From assembly GCA_019429005.1 (NCBI GenBank), contig JAHYJR010000001.1:1-8562 (forward strand): a stretch of DNA of 8,562 bases. The letters run 5' to 3'. The notes beneath the pieces were generated by a model. The model saw only the letters and a list, made by a program, of their open reading frames with translations. It was not told the origin of the DNA and searched no databases. Source of the DNA: Nanobdellati archaeon (GTDB lineage: Archaea > EX4484-52 > GLR71). Shown in pieces: positions 1 through 6,053 of this stretch (position 1 is its first letter; each line of letters opens with the position of its first letter). The translations under genes were made by a program, and so were the position numbers.

Positions 1-252
1 AAAATATATGAACCGATTTCAAAAGGAATGAAAAGTCCGGCAACAGAACAAAAAACAAAAGATACATTCAGTCCAACAGAACATAAAATATATGAACCGA
101 TTTCAAAAGGAATGAAAAGTCCGGCAACAGAACAAAAAACAAAAGATACATTCAGTCCAACAGAACATAAAATATATGAACCGATTTCAAAAGGAATGAA
201 AAGTCCGGCAACAGAACAAAAAACAAAAGATACATTCAGTCCAACAGAACAT
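1..252 (+). repeat. 84-bp perfect tandem repeat (three copies, continuing left)
   Basis: Units at 1-84, 85-168 and 169-252 are identical base for base and in frame (28 codons each). Unit 3 joins a diverged continuation at 253. The window edge cuts the array, so the true copy number is unknown and may be miscounted in a short-read assembly. Confidence 0.95.
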
Positions 253-558
253 AAAACATTCGAACCAATGAGTAGACCGGGAGCACCGAAAAGTATAGTA
301 ACGGGATATAGAATGAGTGATGAAATAAAAGGATCATTCAATCCAGAACCCGAAACAGGAACTATGTTATCAAACTTAATAAACAAACTTACAGGTAAAA
401 ATGAAGAAAATACGTTCAGTCCAACAGAACACAAAATATATGAACCGATTTCAAAAGGAATGAAAAGTCCGGCAACAGAACAAAAAACAAAAGATAAAGA
501 TAACACAGATAGAGTCCTAGCAGAATTAAACGTAACTGCAGACAGAAAAAAAGAATAG
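1..558 (+). CDS. Low-complexity tandem-repeat protein, 5' end outside window (partial)
   Basis: The frame is open from base 1, so the gene starts to the left; an ATG at 28 is only an internal Met that recurs in each repeat. About 185 codons are visible. The visible protein begins with three identical 28-residue units. Each unit splits into two related 14-residue halves, TFSPTEHKIYEPIS and KGMKSPATEQKTKD, which share an SP-x-TE-[HQ]-K core. A diverged stretch (about residues 85-137) follows, with related F-x-P motifs (TFEPM, SFNPEP). A fourth near-perfect copy comes next, then a charged tail ending DRKKE. There is no membrane segment or cysteine. The composition (K, E, P, S, T) suggests an extended or disordered protein. 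I do not recognise the family. The repeats are identical at DNA level, which implies recent duplication. A hairpin plus T-run follows the stop. Confidence 0.8.
   Translation, partial: KIYEPISKGMKSPATEQKTKDTFSPTEHKIYEPISKGMKSPATEQKTKDTFSPTEHKIYEPISKGMKSPATEQKTKDTFSPTEHKTFEPMSRPGAPKSIVTGYRMSDEIKGSFNPEPETGTMLSNLINKLTGKNEENTFSPTEHKIYEPISKGMKSPATEQKTKDKDNTDRVLAELNVTADRKKE
411..496 (+). repeat. Displaced fourth copy of the 84-bp repeat
   Basis: This stretch repeats the array sequence with only two substitutions (acgttc for acattc, gaacac for gaacat). It is separated from the array by about 158 bp of diverged coding sequence and lies in the same reading frame. Its near identity despite the separation suggests gene conversion or a recent insertion of the diverged block. 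Confidence 0.9.
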
Positions 559-587
559 TCCTTTATAAATTAAAAGATAACTCAACA

Positions 588-642
588 TTAATGAACAGAA
601 CAAAAACAAGAACTCATAAGCCTGTTCATTAAATATTTTTTT
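588..642 (+). terminator. Hairpin plus T-run terminator after the repeat protein gene
   Basis: A perfect 11-bp inverted repeat (588-598, TTAATGAACAG, with 622-632) encloses a 23-base loop and is followed by seven T at 636-642. It starts 30 bases after the stop codon at 556-558. Archaeal termination needs mainly the T-run. The hairpin could also protect the 3' end of the mRNA. Confidence 0.65.
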
Positions 643-688
643 CTATTTAAAAAATAATTAAAGTCATATTATTTAACACATAACTATT

Positions 689-705
689 TAAGGTTTAATA
701 CCTTA
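689..705. promoter_or_regulatory. Short inverted repeat in the promoter region of the 240-aa gene
   Basis: TAAGGT (689-694) and ACCTTA (700-705) flank a 5-base spacer, between a possible TATA element (684-691, ctatttaa) and the SD at 718. The position suits an operator, but six bases per arm may be chance in A+T-rich DNA. The rest of the 559-728 gap holds the terminator and this promoter region and no other gene I can see. Confidence 0.25.
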
Positions 706-717
706 TAGTAACAGATT

Positions 718-723
718 AGGTGA
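718..723 (+). promoter_or_regulatory. Ribosome binding site AGGTGA, decides the ATG at 729
   Basis: AGGTGA matches the complement of the archaeal 16S rRNA 3' end and lies five bases before the ATG at 729. The GTG at 720 that would extend the frame by three codons is part of this SD, so it is not the start. Confidence 0.75.
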
Positions 724-728
724 AAATT

Positions 729-1451
729 ATGAATGATATTCTTAAAGCGCCATTAAAAGACGGGACTGGTTATATAAATCCTTATACATTGTATAACAAA
801 CCCTTAAAAGGTGATATGGGTGATTTCGATCCAAATTTAAGTGAAATTGATATACCCTTCGGACCGTCAGAAATTAAAAATTTAGGTCATTACAGAATTG
901 CGGACAAAGGTATAAATAGTAAATATCTTGAAAGTGGTTTAGGAACCGCAATTATATCTATGCTTAGAGATGCATTAAAAGCTGAAAAAGAATATAAATT
1001 AGCAATGCTATCAGTTGATATTATGCTAAAACCGGGTAATATGCCATCTGAAAAGATTATTGCTTTAGGAGATCCATTATTCTTGTCAGGTTACAGCCTA
1101 GACATACCAACACAACTTGGTAAATACATAGACAATAAAAGCACAAAAAATTATAATGAAAATGGTTTAACGTCATCAACTAAAAATTGGCTTAATCAAA
1201 CAACGCAATTCTCAAAAGATAATGAATTCCCAGCAGGTATCGCTTTTGTACCTATTGATAGAAATGATTATTTTGTAACTGGACTAAATCCAAACCCACA
1301 ACAAGGATTTGACCTTTGCTTAAAAGGTGCAAAATATGAACCCGTCGGAGGTAGATTAAGATTAGACAAAACGATTAAAAATATACAGATTATGGACAAC
1401 CCAGATACATTCGAATCAGATCTTTATGCAGAAATTAAAGGAGGTTATTAA
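729..1451 (+). CDS. Hypothetical protein, 240 aa, first gene of a two-gene unit
   Basis: I do not recognise this protein. It is soluble-looking, with no signal peptide or membrane segment. Its N-terminal third is rich in Gly, Pro and Tyr (for example GTGYINPYTLYNKPL and DIPFGPSEIK). A helical stretch lies near residues 65-90 (ISMLRDALKAEKEY), and the C-terminal half is mixed. There is one Cys. The ATG start is chosen because AGGTGA sits at the right distance upstream. The gene ends 1 bp before the next ATG, and its last codons (GGA GGT TAT) double as the SD of the 567-aa gene, so the two are almost certainly co-transcribed and translationally linked. The preceding gene is separated by a terminator, so this unit has its own promoter. 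No function is proposed. Confidence 0.85.
   Translation: MNDILKAPLKDGTGYINPYTLYNKPLKGDMGDFDPNLSEIDIPFGPSEIKNLGHYRIADKGINSKYLESGLGTAIISMLRDALKAEKEYKLAMLSVDIMLKPGNMPSEKIIALGDPLFLSGYSLDIPTQLGKYIDNKSTKNYNENGLTSSTKNWLNQTTQFSKDNEFPAGIAFVPIDRNDYFVTGLNPNPQQGFDLCLKGAKYEPVGGRLRLDKTIKNIQIMDNPDTFESDLYAEIKGGY
1438..1445 (+). promoter_or_regulatory. Strong ribosome binding site AAGGAGGT, decides the ATG at 1453
   Basis: Eight bases complementary to the 16S 3' end lie inside the last codons of the upstream gene, seven bases before ATG 1453. This rejects the ATG at 1426, which would lie before the SD. It is the strongest SD in the window and suggests high expression. Confidence 0.85.
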
Positions 1452-1452
1452 T

Positions 1453-3156
1453 ATGTCATTAAAATTAAGCTCAATAATAAATCCTACATACACTTCAAAC
1501 AATAGATTCCAACCAGGTTTAGATAACTATAAAAAAAATAGAGAATCTGATGGTTTACCTGTAGATTCAATTATTGCAGGAACAAATCCAAAATCAATAA
1601 CATATGTTAATGCAAAATGCCTTAAAGGTAAAAAATATCTTAATAAACGTAGATTAAATATAATAGAAAGTCTAGAAGATTGCGGTTCAGTTTATTTAGA
1701 TACATCATTTAACAAACTTGGACAAGAAGATGTTTCAGAATTAAAAGATTTAATCTATACCGTTGTACGTTCCGACTTTAATAAAAATTCAAAACATAGA
1801 CATAGTCCAATGCTTTATGAGTTTTTAGACCGAGATGGTAAAGCTATAGTTGCAATTGTAGATAGCATCTTTATGCAAGCTCCAGACACAGAACATCCAG
1901 GATCTCCATACACACAAAATACAGCTATGCAACTTGTTAATGGTTCTACAACAAAACATCTAGATGAAATTAATAGAAGAATCCAAGTTGAATCTGGTAA
2001 AACTGGAATGGGTCATGTATATTTATTAGAAATCGACCAAAACAAAACATTTTCTCCATTTACAAGATTTAATGAAGCAACAAAAAGACAAGAATTAATC
2101 ATTCAAGAATTTGATACAAAAGGAGATGGTATACATACTGAATTAAAATACAGCTTTTCAGGAAAAGCATATACTCCAGAACTTCAAAAAGGATGGAAAT
2201 TCAATATGGATGCTATGCTAAAAGCTGATGAACTTAAATTAGATCTTACGGAACTAAAAGAATATATCAAAGAAAACTCTGAAATCAGTGCAGATAATAT
2301 AACACCAGTAATTGAACAATTTGAAAATGATCTTGAAAAAATGAAAGAAACCGGAATTGCTAAGATCCCTGAAAGTTATACACAACTTCTTAACGCAAAA
2401 AAACAAATTAAAGCTGATGTTGAGACAAATATACTTAACAAAGAATATGAAGTTGATGAATTGCTTAGAATAGAAGAGCTCGAAGAGAAAAAGAAACAAG
2501 CAACTTCAGAGCTTAATATCAAAATAGGAAAATTAGAGATTCAAGAAAAATTAATTGACAAATATGAAACTTTAATTGAAGCAATTAAAGAACTCTCAGA
2601 AGAAGACAGCAATCTAAAAACTATAATTGACACATATCAAGAACTTAAAGATAAAACTGAACATGCAGAAGTTATTGATAGTGATTTAGAAACAATTATA
2701 GAAAACGCATCTAGAGATACACTCAACAGATCTGTAGAGGTTGATATATATAATACAAGAAAAACCCTAGAAATATATAGCGAAGATTTCGATATAACAT
2801 CTATACTAGAGAATACGGGCATTATATCAAAAATAGATAATATTGAATTTAAACTTGATGAAAATTCTTTAGAGTCTAGTATTGAAGCATATGAATTATC
2901 TAAAGAACTAACAGGAAAGGATCTTAATAAAATCGCATTAACAGTAGAAATAAAGAAAAAATCAATCCCTGTAGCTGTATGTGATGAAACTGAACTTTTA
3001 GATGATGAAAACGATATAGATCCTGTAGAAGAAATCTCTGATAATGACTTAAAAAACTTAATTATTAAAGACAATGCTATAGGGGTCGCTGTAGACGATG
3101 AGACAGAAGTTACAGACGAAGGTAAAACAGATAGTATTATAGATATTATTAAATAA
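1453..3156 (+). CDS. Hypothetical protein, 567 aa, globular N-terminus with long coiled coil and acidic duplicated tail
   Basis: I do not recognise this family. Residues 1-250 look globular, with mixed strands and helices (for example ITYVNAKCLKGKKYL near 49-63 and KAIVAIVDSIFMQAPD near 130-145). Residues from about 260 to 500 are almost continuous charged helix rich in E, K, L and I, typical of coiled coil. The tail carries an internal duplication: IPVAVCDETELLDDE (505-519) and IGVAVDDETEVTDEG (543-557), each followed by acidic residues. No signal peptide or transmembrane segment is visible. Three Cys are scattered and not arranged as a metal site. The SD AAGGAGGT fixes the start. It follows the 240-aa gene by 1 bp, so the two products may act together, perhaps as a structural or scaffold pair; that is inference only. 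No T-run follows the stop, so transcripts may read into the next gene. Confidence 0.85.
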   Translation: MSLKLSSIINPTYTSNNRFQPGLDNYKKNRESDGLPVDSIIAGTNPKSITYVNAKCLKGKKYLNKRRLNIIESLEDCGSVYLDTSFNKLGQEDVSELKDLIYTVVRSDFNKNSKHRHSPMLYEFLDRDGKAIVAIVDSIFMQAPDTEHPGSPYTQNTAMQLVNGSTTKHLDEINRRIQVESGKTGMGHVYLLEIDQNKTFSPFTRFNEATKRQELIIQEFDTKGDGIHTELKYSFSGKAYTPELQKGWKFNMDAMLKADELKLDLTELKEYIKENSEISADNITPVIEQFENDLEKMKETGIAKIPESYTQLLNAKKQIKADVETNILNKEYEVDELLRIEELEEKKKQATSELNIKIGKLEIQEKLIDKYETLIEAIKELSEEDSNLKTIIDTYQELKDKTEHAEVIDSDLETIIENASRDTLNRSVEVDIYNTRKTLEIYSEDFDITSILENTGIISKIDNIEFKLDENSLESSIEAYELSKELTGKDLNKIALTVEIKKKSIPVAVCDETELLDDENDIDPVEEISDNDLKNLIIKDNAIGVAVDDETEVTDEGKTDSIIDIIK

Positions 3157-3184
3157 AAAATCAAATAATATCTAAATAGAAATC

Positions 3185-3193
3185 TATAAATAA
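3185..3193 (+). promoter_or_regulatory. TATA-like element before the five-span membrane protein gene
   Basis: TATAAATAA is centred about 37 bases before the ATG at 3226. Archaeal transcription usually starts about 25-28 bases past the TATA centre, predicting a start near 3212-3217. That point lies between the two arms of the hairpin at 3193-3227. Confidence 0.45.
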
Positions 3194-3227
3194 TAAGGCA
3201 CCCAATATTAATTTACGGGTGCCTTAT
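3193..3227 (+). promoter_or_regulatory. Perfect 11-bp hairpin enclosing the SD and start codon
   Basis: ATAAGGCACCC (3193-3203) pairs perfectly with GGGTGCCTTAT (3217-3227) across a 13-base loop. The right arm contains the SD-like GGTG (3218-3221) and the first two bases of the ATG at 3226. In a read-through RNA from the upstream gene the ribosome site would be buried. An RNA started inside the loop would lack the left arm and stay open. No T-run follows, so a simple terminator is less likely. Confidence 0.6.
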
Positions 3228-3936
3228 GTATACTACTTCTGGATATAACAGTTTTGGTGGCGGTTTTGCCTTCGAAAATGTACTTGACCAACTGTATTCT
3301 ATAGGTTTTTTCAATATAGCTTTACCATTTATCATCGTTTATTCTCTAATATATGTACTTTTAAAAAATTCAAGTTTATTTAGTAGCAGTCCAAACATAA
3401 GCAAGATTATATCAATGTCCCTTGCAGCATACACAGTTATATTCAGTCCATTTGCAGTATACTTAATGGCAATGACAGCAAAACTAGGTGTCATATTAAT
3501 CGGTATTCTGTTCATACTGATGATAGGCACAATGGCCTTTTCATTTAAAAAAGATGATAATCATAAAGATGGCAACCCATTCATAAACTTCTTATCGGGT
3601 CACTCACAAGCTATAATCATATTTGTATTCGTCGTAGGCGGTCTAATGTTCGCAAGCAGCGGTGGCCTTGTAATCTTTTTCACATATTTTGGCCTGCCCC
3701 TATATTATCTAAATGGCCTATTCGGTTTCATAATAGTTATTGGTGTATTCTGGTGGATGCTCTCACCAAGCAAAGAAGAAGAAGCAACACAACTGTTTGG
3801 ACAATACCAACGTGAAATGAAAGAACAGAATAAAAACTTTGGTGGTGGTGTTAGCGGATACCCACACGTATTTATAGGAGGACAACCAGGTTTCCAAGGA
3901 CAGCCAACTTTTGATGATTGGAAGAAAAATCGATAA
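3226..3936 (+). CDS. Polytopic membrane protein, 236 aa, DPANN-type hypothetical
   Basis: About five membrane spans are visible, near residues 29-47, 61-83, 87-106, 127-153 and 157-179. A Gly-rich N-terminus (FGGGFAF) precedes them. The C-terminus is hydrophilic, with KEEE near 183-186 and a GGG...GGQPGFQGQP segment. The opening pattern FENVLDQLYSIGFFNIALPFIIV...LLKNSSLF resembles, from memory, a multispanning protein family common in Woesearchaeota-like genomes, whose role is unknown to me. The ATG at 3226 is the only plausible start before the first span. It has a weak SD (GGTG) inside a hairpin that may control translation. The stop at 3934-3936 directly abuts the stop of the convergent metalloprotease gene. 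A pilus- or secretion-type membrane role is possible but not shown. Confidence 0.85.
   Translation: MYTTSGYNSFGGGFAFENVLDQLYSIGFFNIALPFIIVYSLIYVLLKNSSLFSSSPNISKIISMSLAAYTVIFSPFAVYLMAMTAKLGVILIGILFILMIGTMAFSFKKDDNHKDGNPFINFLSGHSQAIIIFVFVVGGLMFASSGGLVIFFTYFGLPLYYLNGLFGFIIVIGVFWWMLSPSKEEEATQLFGQYQREMKEQNKNFGGGVSGYPHVFIGGQPGFQGQPTFDDWKKNR
3925..3929 (-). terminator. Candidate minus-strand T5 tract after the metalloprotease gene
   Basis: AAAAA on the plus strand (Lys-Asn codons at the end of the membrane protein gene) gives five T on the minus strand, 8 bases after the metalloprotease stop. T-runs alone can terminate archaeal RNA polymerase. A run of five is weak. Confidence 0.3.
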
Positions 3937-4644
3937 TTAACAATAATTTAAACTTTTCTTTTTGGGGTTTAGTACTACATAACCCGTATCTTTTGCAACA
4001 ACCTTATTTGATTCTTGATAAGCTGTATTATTTATACTACCCATCCAATCTTGTATCTTATCAACAGTATCTGTATAACCTAATTTAACCATCTCAGCCA
4101 TTGCTTCACCATGAACTTTACCCTCAGATGCAGCCCAATTTGCCAAATGACCAACCTCATGAAGACCTATTCCAAGATATTTTTTAGCAAGATCTTTAAC
4201 AGTTCCAGCTGATTTATAAATACTATCTGCATACGCATGATTTATTACAACAGAACTATCCTTTTTTGATGAATATCCCGGTGTACCCATATCAGATTCC
4301 CCTGTCAGATGGTCACTTTCATCATAACTGAAAGCAAGCTTCTTCAATTTAACACCCCTTTTCTGAGCATAACCTGTAATTAATGCAGATGCAACCTTCG
4401 CCGCCTGTCTATACGTTTCAAAAGGCGTCAAACTAGGATCTTCTTTGATAGAATCAATACCTTTATATGACGCGAGCACAGGCAAATCCAACTCACCTAA
4501 ATACGAATTATCAGACCCGTTAACATTAGAATTTAAATAATTTTGCCCTTTATCTTTAGCTCGATATGCAACCGTACCAATACCTAAAACAAAAAGTACC
4601 GCTGAAAACATAGATAATATGCTAAACAAGATAAATTCAATCAT
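3937..4644 (-). CDS. Membrane-anchored HExxH zinc metalloprotease-like protein
   Basis: The protein is about 235 aa. One N-terminal hydrophobic helix (about residues 3-25, IEFILFSILSMFSAVLFVLGIGTVAY) acts as an anchor or uncleaved signal, followed by a polar linker. The zinc motif HEVGH is at 162-166, with a likely third ligand downstream in HGEAMAE (178-184), so gluzincin-like chemistry is plausible, but the third ligand is not certain. A hydrophobic segment ahead (YLGIGL) fits the active-site helix. I cannot place it in a named peptidase family. The catalytic part probably lies outside the membrane; topology is inferred. An alternative ATG at 4650 adds two residues. I prefer 4644 because a TTTAAA element lies about 25 bases before it, as in the other leaderless genes here. 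It follows the DUF357 gene with a short gap. Confidence 0.8.
   Translation of the reverse strand: MIEFILFSILSMFSAVLFVLGIGTVAYRAKDKGQNYLNSNVNGSDNSYLGELDLPVLASYKGIDSIKEDPSLTPFETYRQAAKVASALITGYAQKRGVKLKKLAFSYDESDHLTGESDMGTPGYSSKKDSSVVINHAYADSIYKSAGTVKDLAKKYLGIGLHEVGHLANWAASEGKVHGEAMAEMVKLGYTDTVDKIQDWMGSINNTAYQESNKVVAKDTGYVVLNPKKKSLNYC
3954..3963 (+). terminator. Candidate plus-strand T-rich terminator after the membrane protein gene
   Basis: TTTTCTTTTT begins 17 bases past the stop at 3936. It is formed by the complement of the Lys codons near the end of the convergent metalloprotease gene, so one gene's coding end supplies the other's terminator. Confidence 0.45.
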
Positions 4645-4665
4645 AAACATTAATAGGATTTAGTT

Positions 4666-4680
4666 GTTTAAATGTGATTG
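4666..4680 (-). promoter_or_regulatory. Candidate promoter of the metalloprotease gene
   Basis: On the minus strand this reads CAATCACATTTAAAC. TTTAAA (4672-4667) is centred about 25 bases before the ATG at 4644, as expected for a leaderless transcript. The 14 bases AATCACATTTAAAC recur exactly on the plus strand at 8541-8554. Confidence 0.45.
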
Positions 4681-4686
4681 TATACA

Positions 4687-4929
4687 TCACCAATCAACAA
4701 TACCTTGATCTTTCCCAATTTCTAGCCATGACCATGCCCAAATTACAGCTTCAAACGCACGAACATAATCTTTTTTATCTAAGAAATAATCCGTATCTTT
4801 GATATATGCATTCACATTTTTTAAGAAATCAGAACCTTTAACATCCATAGACTTAGCATCACTTGAAATCGCTTTTGCTTTCTCAAGCCATTTAAGTGTC
4901 TCAGAGATTAACTGTTTTTCAGTATCCAT
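4687..4929 (-). CDS. DUF357 family small archaeal protein
   Basis: This 80-aa all-helical protein matches my memory of the archaeal DUF357 family, whose signature is a Tyr-Phe-Leu segment followed by DY-x-RAFEA and an aromatic helix. Here the signature reads DTDYFLDKKDYVRAFEAV then IWAWSWLEIGKDQGI (residues 45-77). The length suits the family, which is conserved across archaea with no established function that I know of. The ATG at 4929 is preferred over TTG at 4938, because TTGAT at 4938-4934 sits where other genes here place their SD. Only five bases separate the upstream stop (4935-4937) from this ATG, so it is co-translated with the anchored coiled-coil gene. The metalloprotease gene follows and appears to have its own promoter. 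Confidence 0.8.
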   Translation of the reverse strand: MDTEKQLISETLKWLEKAKAISSDAKSMDVKGSDFLKNVNAYIKDTDYFLDKKDYVRAFEAVIWAWSWLEIGKDQGIVDW

Positions 4930-4934
4930 AATAA

Positions 4935-5258
4935 TCAATTATCTGAAAGATCTTTTTCAACAGAATCAATCTTATTTTCAATAATCAGATTCTCAATCTT
5001 CTGTTTTATTGGATTATGAGAATCCATATGATCAATTTCCTCAAGAACAGATTCTTCTTTAGTTATAATTTTCATCTCATCTGAAACTTCCTTTTCAATT
5101 TTTTCCTCTTCAGCTTTAATTTGTTCAAGTACAACTTCAATTTTGTTATTCATTTCAACAATATTATTATCAAGACTTATAATCCGTTTAAGACCATATA
5201 ATATACCGACAAGAGCACCAAAAGCTGCACCAATAATAAATGTTAATACAAAATTCAT
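4935..5258 (-). CDS. Small membrane-anchored coiled-coil protein, 107 aa
   Basis: An N-terminal hydrophobic, Gly/Ala-rich helix (residues 3-22, FVLTFIIGAAFGALVGILYG) is followed by Lys-Arg, which suggests that the rest faces the cytoplasm. Residues 29-75 and 85-105 are charged helix with heptad-like spacing, likely coiled coil. It has no catalytic motif and no recognised family. The ATG at 5258 is chosen because AAGTGAT lies four bases upstream; the in-frame GTG at 5267 is part of that SD. The gene leads a probable two-gene unit with the DUF357 gene, downstream of dphB by about 54 bases. A TATA-like element at 5290-5298 may drive it. Confidence 0.75.
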   Translation of the reverse strand: MNFVLTFIIGAAFGALVGILYGLKRIISLDNNIVEMNNKIEVVLEQIKAEEEKIEKEVSDEMKIITKEESVLEEIDHMDSHNPIKQKIENLIIENKIDSVEKDLSDN

Positions 5259-5262
5259 TAAA

Positions 5263-5269
5263 ATCACTT
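5263..5269 (-). promoter_or_regulatory. Ribosome binding site AAGTGAT, decides the ATG at 5258
   Basis: AAGTGAT on the minus strand, with four bases before the ATG, is in the same register as the SD at 8502-8506. The GTG at 5267 inside it should not be read as the start. Confidence 0.6.
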
Positions 5270-5289
5270 AAAACTAAATTAGGCAACAA

Positions 5290-5298
5290 TAATATAAA
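5290..5298 (-). promoter_or_regulatory. TATA-like element before the anchored coiled-coil gene
   Basis: On the minus strand it reads TTTATATTA, centred about 36 bases before the ATG at 5258. It predicts a very short leader that begins around the SD. It lies in the gap after the dphB stop (5313-5315). Confidence 0.45.
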
Positions 5299-5312
5299 TA
5301 GATTTAGATTTT

Positions 5313-6053
5313 TTATTGTTTAAACATACTAACAAAATCCAACTCCTGAAAATGAAGTTCTGACGGTATAATTATAGAATGTGGCATTTTTCCAAAATCA
5401 AGACCTATAAGATCCTTAATTATTCCATAATAAATATTACTACCATTTCCAAGATGTGCAAGAACAATAATTTCAGTCTCTTCAGATAAGATTGCTTTTT
5501 TCTTTATACCTTCCAGCTCAAGAAAAAGCTCCATTGCACAATTAGCACTCATACCGATATCAAGAAGTGCGAGTGTGTGTGCTTTAATGCTTAGATTGTC
5601 AAAAATCATATCATATGCGGATGTTGGAAAATAATTCTCTTTAGGAAACGGTATTGACACGGTCTTTCCAAATTTGTAAAGATGTAAACCAGACTCAGCA
5701 ATTGCGGAAAATATAGATGATGCATGTATTATTTCAACAGAAATTCCTTCTTTTCTTACCCTATATACAATATCAGAATGCGTAGTTGCTGAAAGCGGAT
5801 CGCCACCAACAATAAAAGCAACATCTTCGCTCTTTGCCCTTTCAAAAACAATATCTTTATCTTCAACGTCAGCACGATCAAGGACGATTACCTGTTTACC
5901 AATTAATTTTTCAAGATTCTTTAAATCAAGATCAACGGGACAGGTATAAAACTCAGCAAACACAGTCTTAGATTTTTTACATGCATCAAGACCATTAATG
6001 CTTATATCTTTCTCATTACCTATACCAAGACCAATAATATACAATTTTGCCAT
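5313..6053 (-). CDS. dphB: Diphthine synthase (diphthamide pathway methyltransferase)
   Basis: The enzyme transfers methyl groups from S-adenosylmethionine to the aminocarboxypropyl side chain of a modified histidine in elongation factor 2, the second step of diphthamide synthesis. The 246-aa protein fits the tetrapyrrole-methylase fold family of about 250-265 aa. Visible motifs in order are LYIIGLGIGNEKDIS (4-18), FAEFYT (32-37), GGDPLSATTHSD (83-94), HASSIFSAIAESGL (110-123), YKFGKTVSIPFP (126-137), HTLALLDI (159-166) and MPHSIIIPSELHFQELDF near the C-terminus. All match the archaeal DphB pattern I know. The start MAKLYIIG at 6053 is chosen over 6068 because the protein begins right before the first strand and a TATA-like element lies about 28 bases upstream. 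No SD is seen, so it is probably leaderless. It is divergent from trm5. Confidence 0.95.
   Translation of the reverse strand: MAKLYIIGLGIGNEKDISINGLDACKKSKTVFAEFYTCPVDLDLKNLEKLIGKQVIVLDRADVEDKDIVFERAKSEDVAFIVGGDPLSATTHSDIVYRVRKEGISVEIIHASSIFSAIAESGLHLYKFGKTVSIPFPKENYFPTSAYDMIFDNLSIKAHTLALLDIGMSANCAMELFLELEGIKKKAILSEETEIIVLAHLGNGSNIYYGIIKDLIGLDFGKMPHSIIIPSELHFQELDFVSMFKQ

Noticed and set aside
1-496. CRISPR array
   Set aside because: The 84-bp repeats are directly adjacent without spacers and are in frame within an open coding sequence.
2011-2025. P-loop-like ESGKTGMG in the 567-aa protein
   Set aside because: It lacks the GxxxxGK[ST] spacing, and no Walker B motif fits downstream.
2254-3164. 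Minus-strand open frames of 81 and 175 codons opposite the 567-aa gene
   Set aside because: Their Phe/Leu- and Ser/Ile-rich translations are shadows of the Glu/Lys/Asp-rich plus-strand frame, which has a strong SD and continuous coiled-coil sense.
3193-3227. Hairpin as terminator of the 567-aa gene
   Set aside because: No T-run follows the stem; the next bases are the start of the membrane protein gene.
3339-3530. Minus-strand 63-codon frame opposite the membrane protein
   Set aside because: It lies wholly inside a gene with clear membrane spans, and no SD or promoter is seen.
4799-4984. Plus-strand 61-codon frame
   Set aside because: It lies opposite the DUF357 gene and the end of the 107-aa gene, both better supported.
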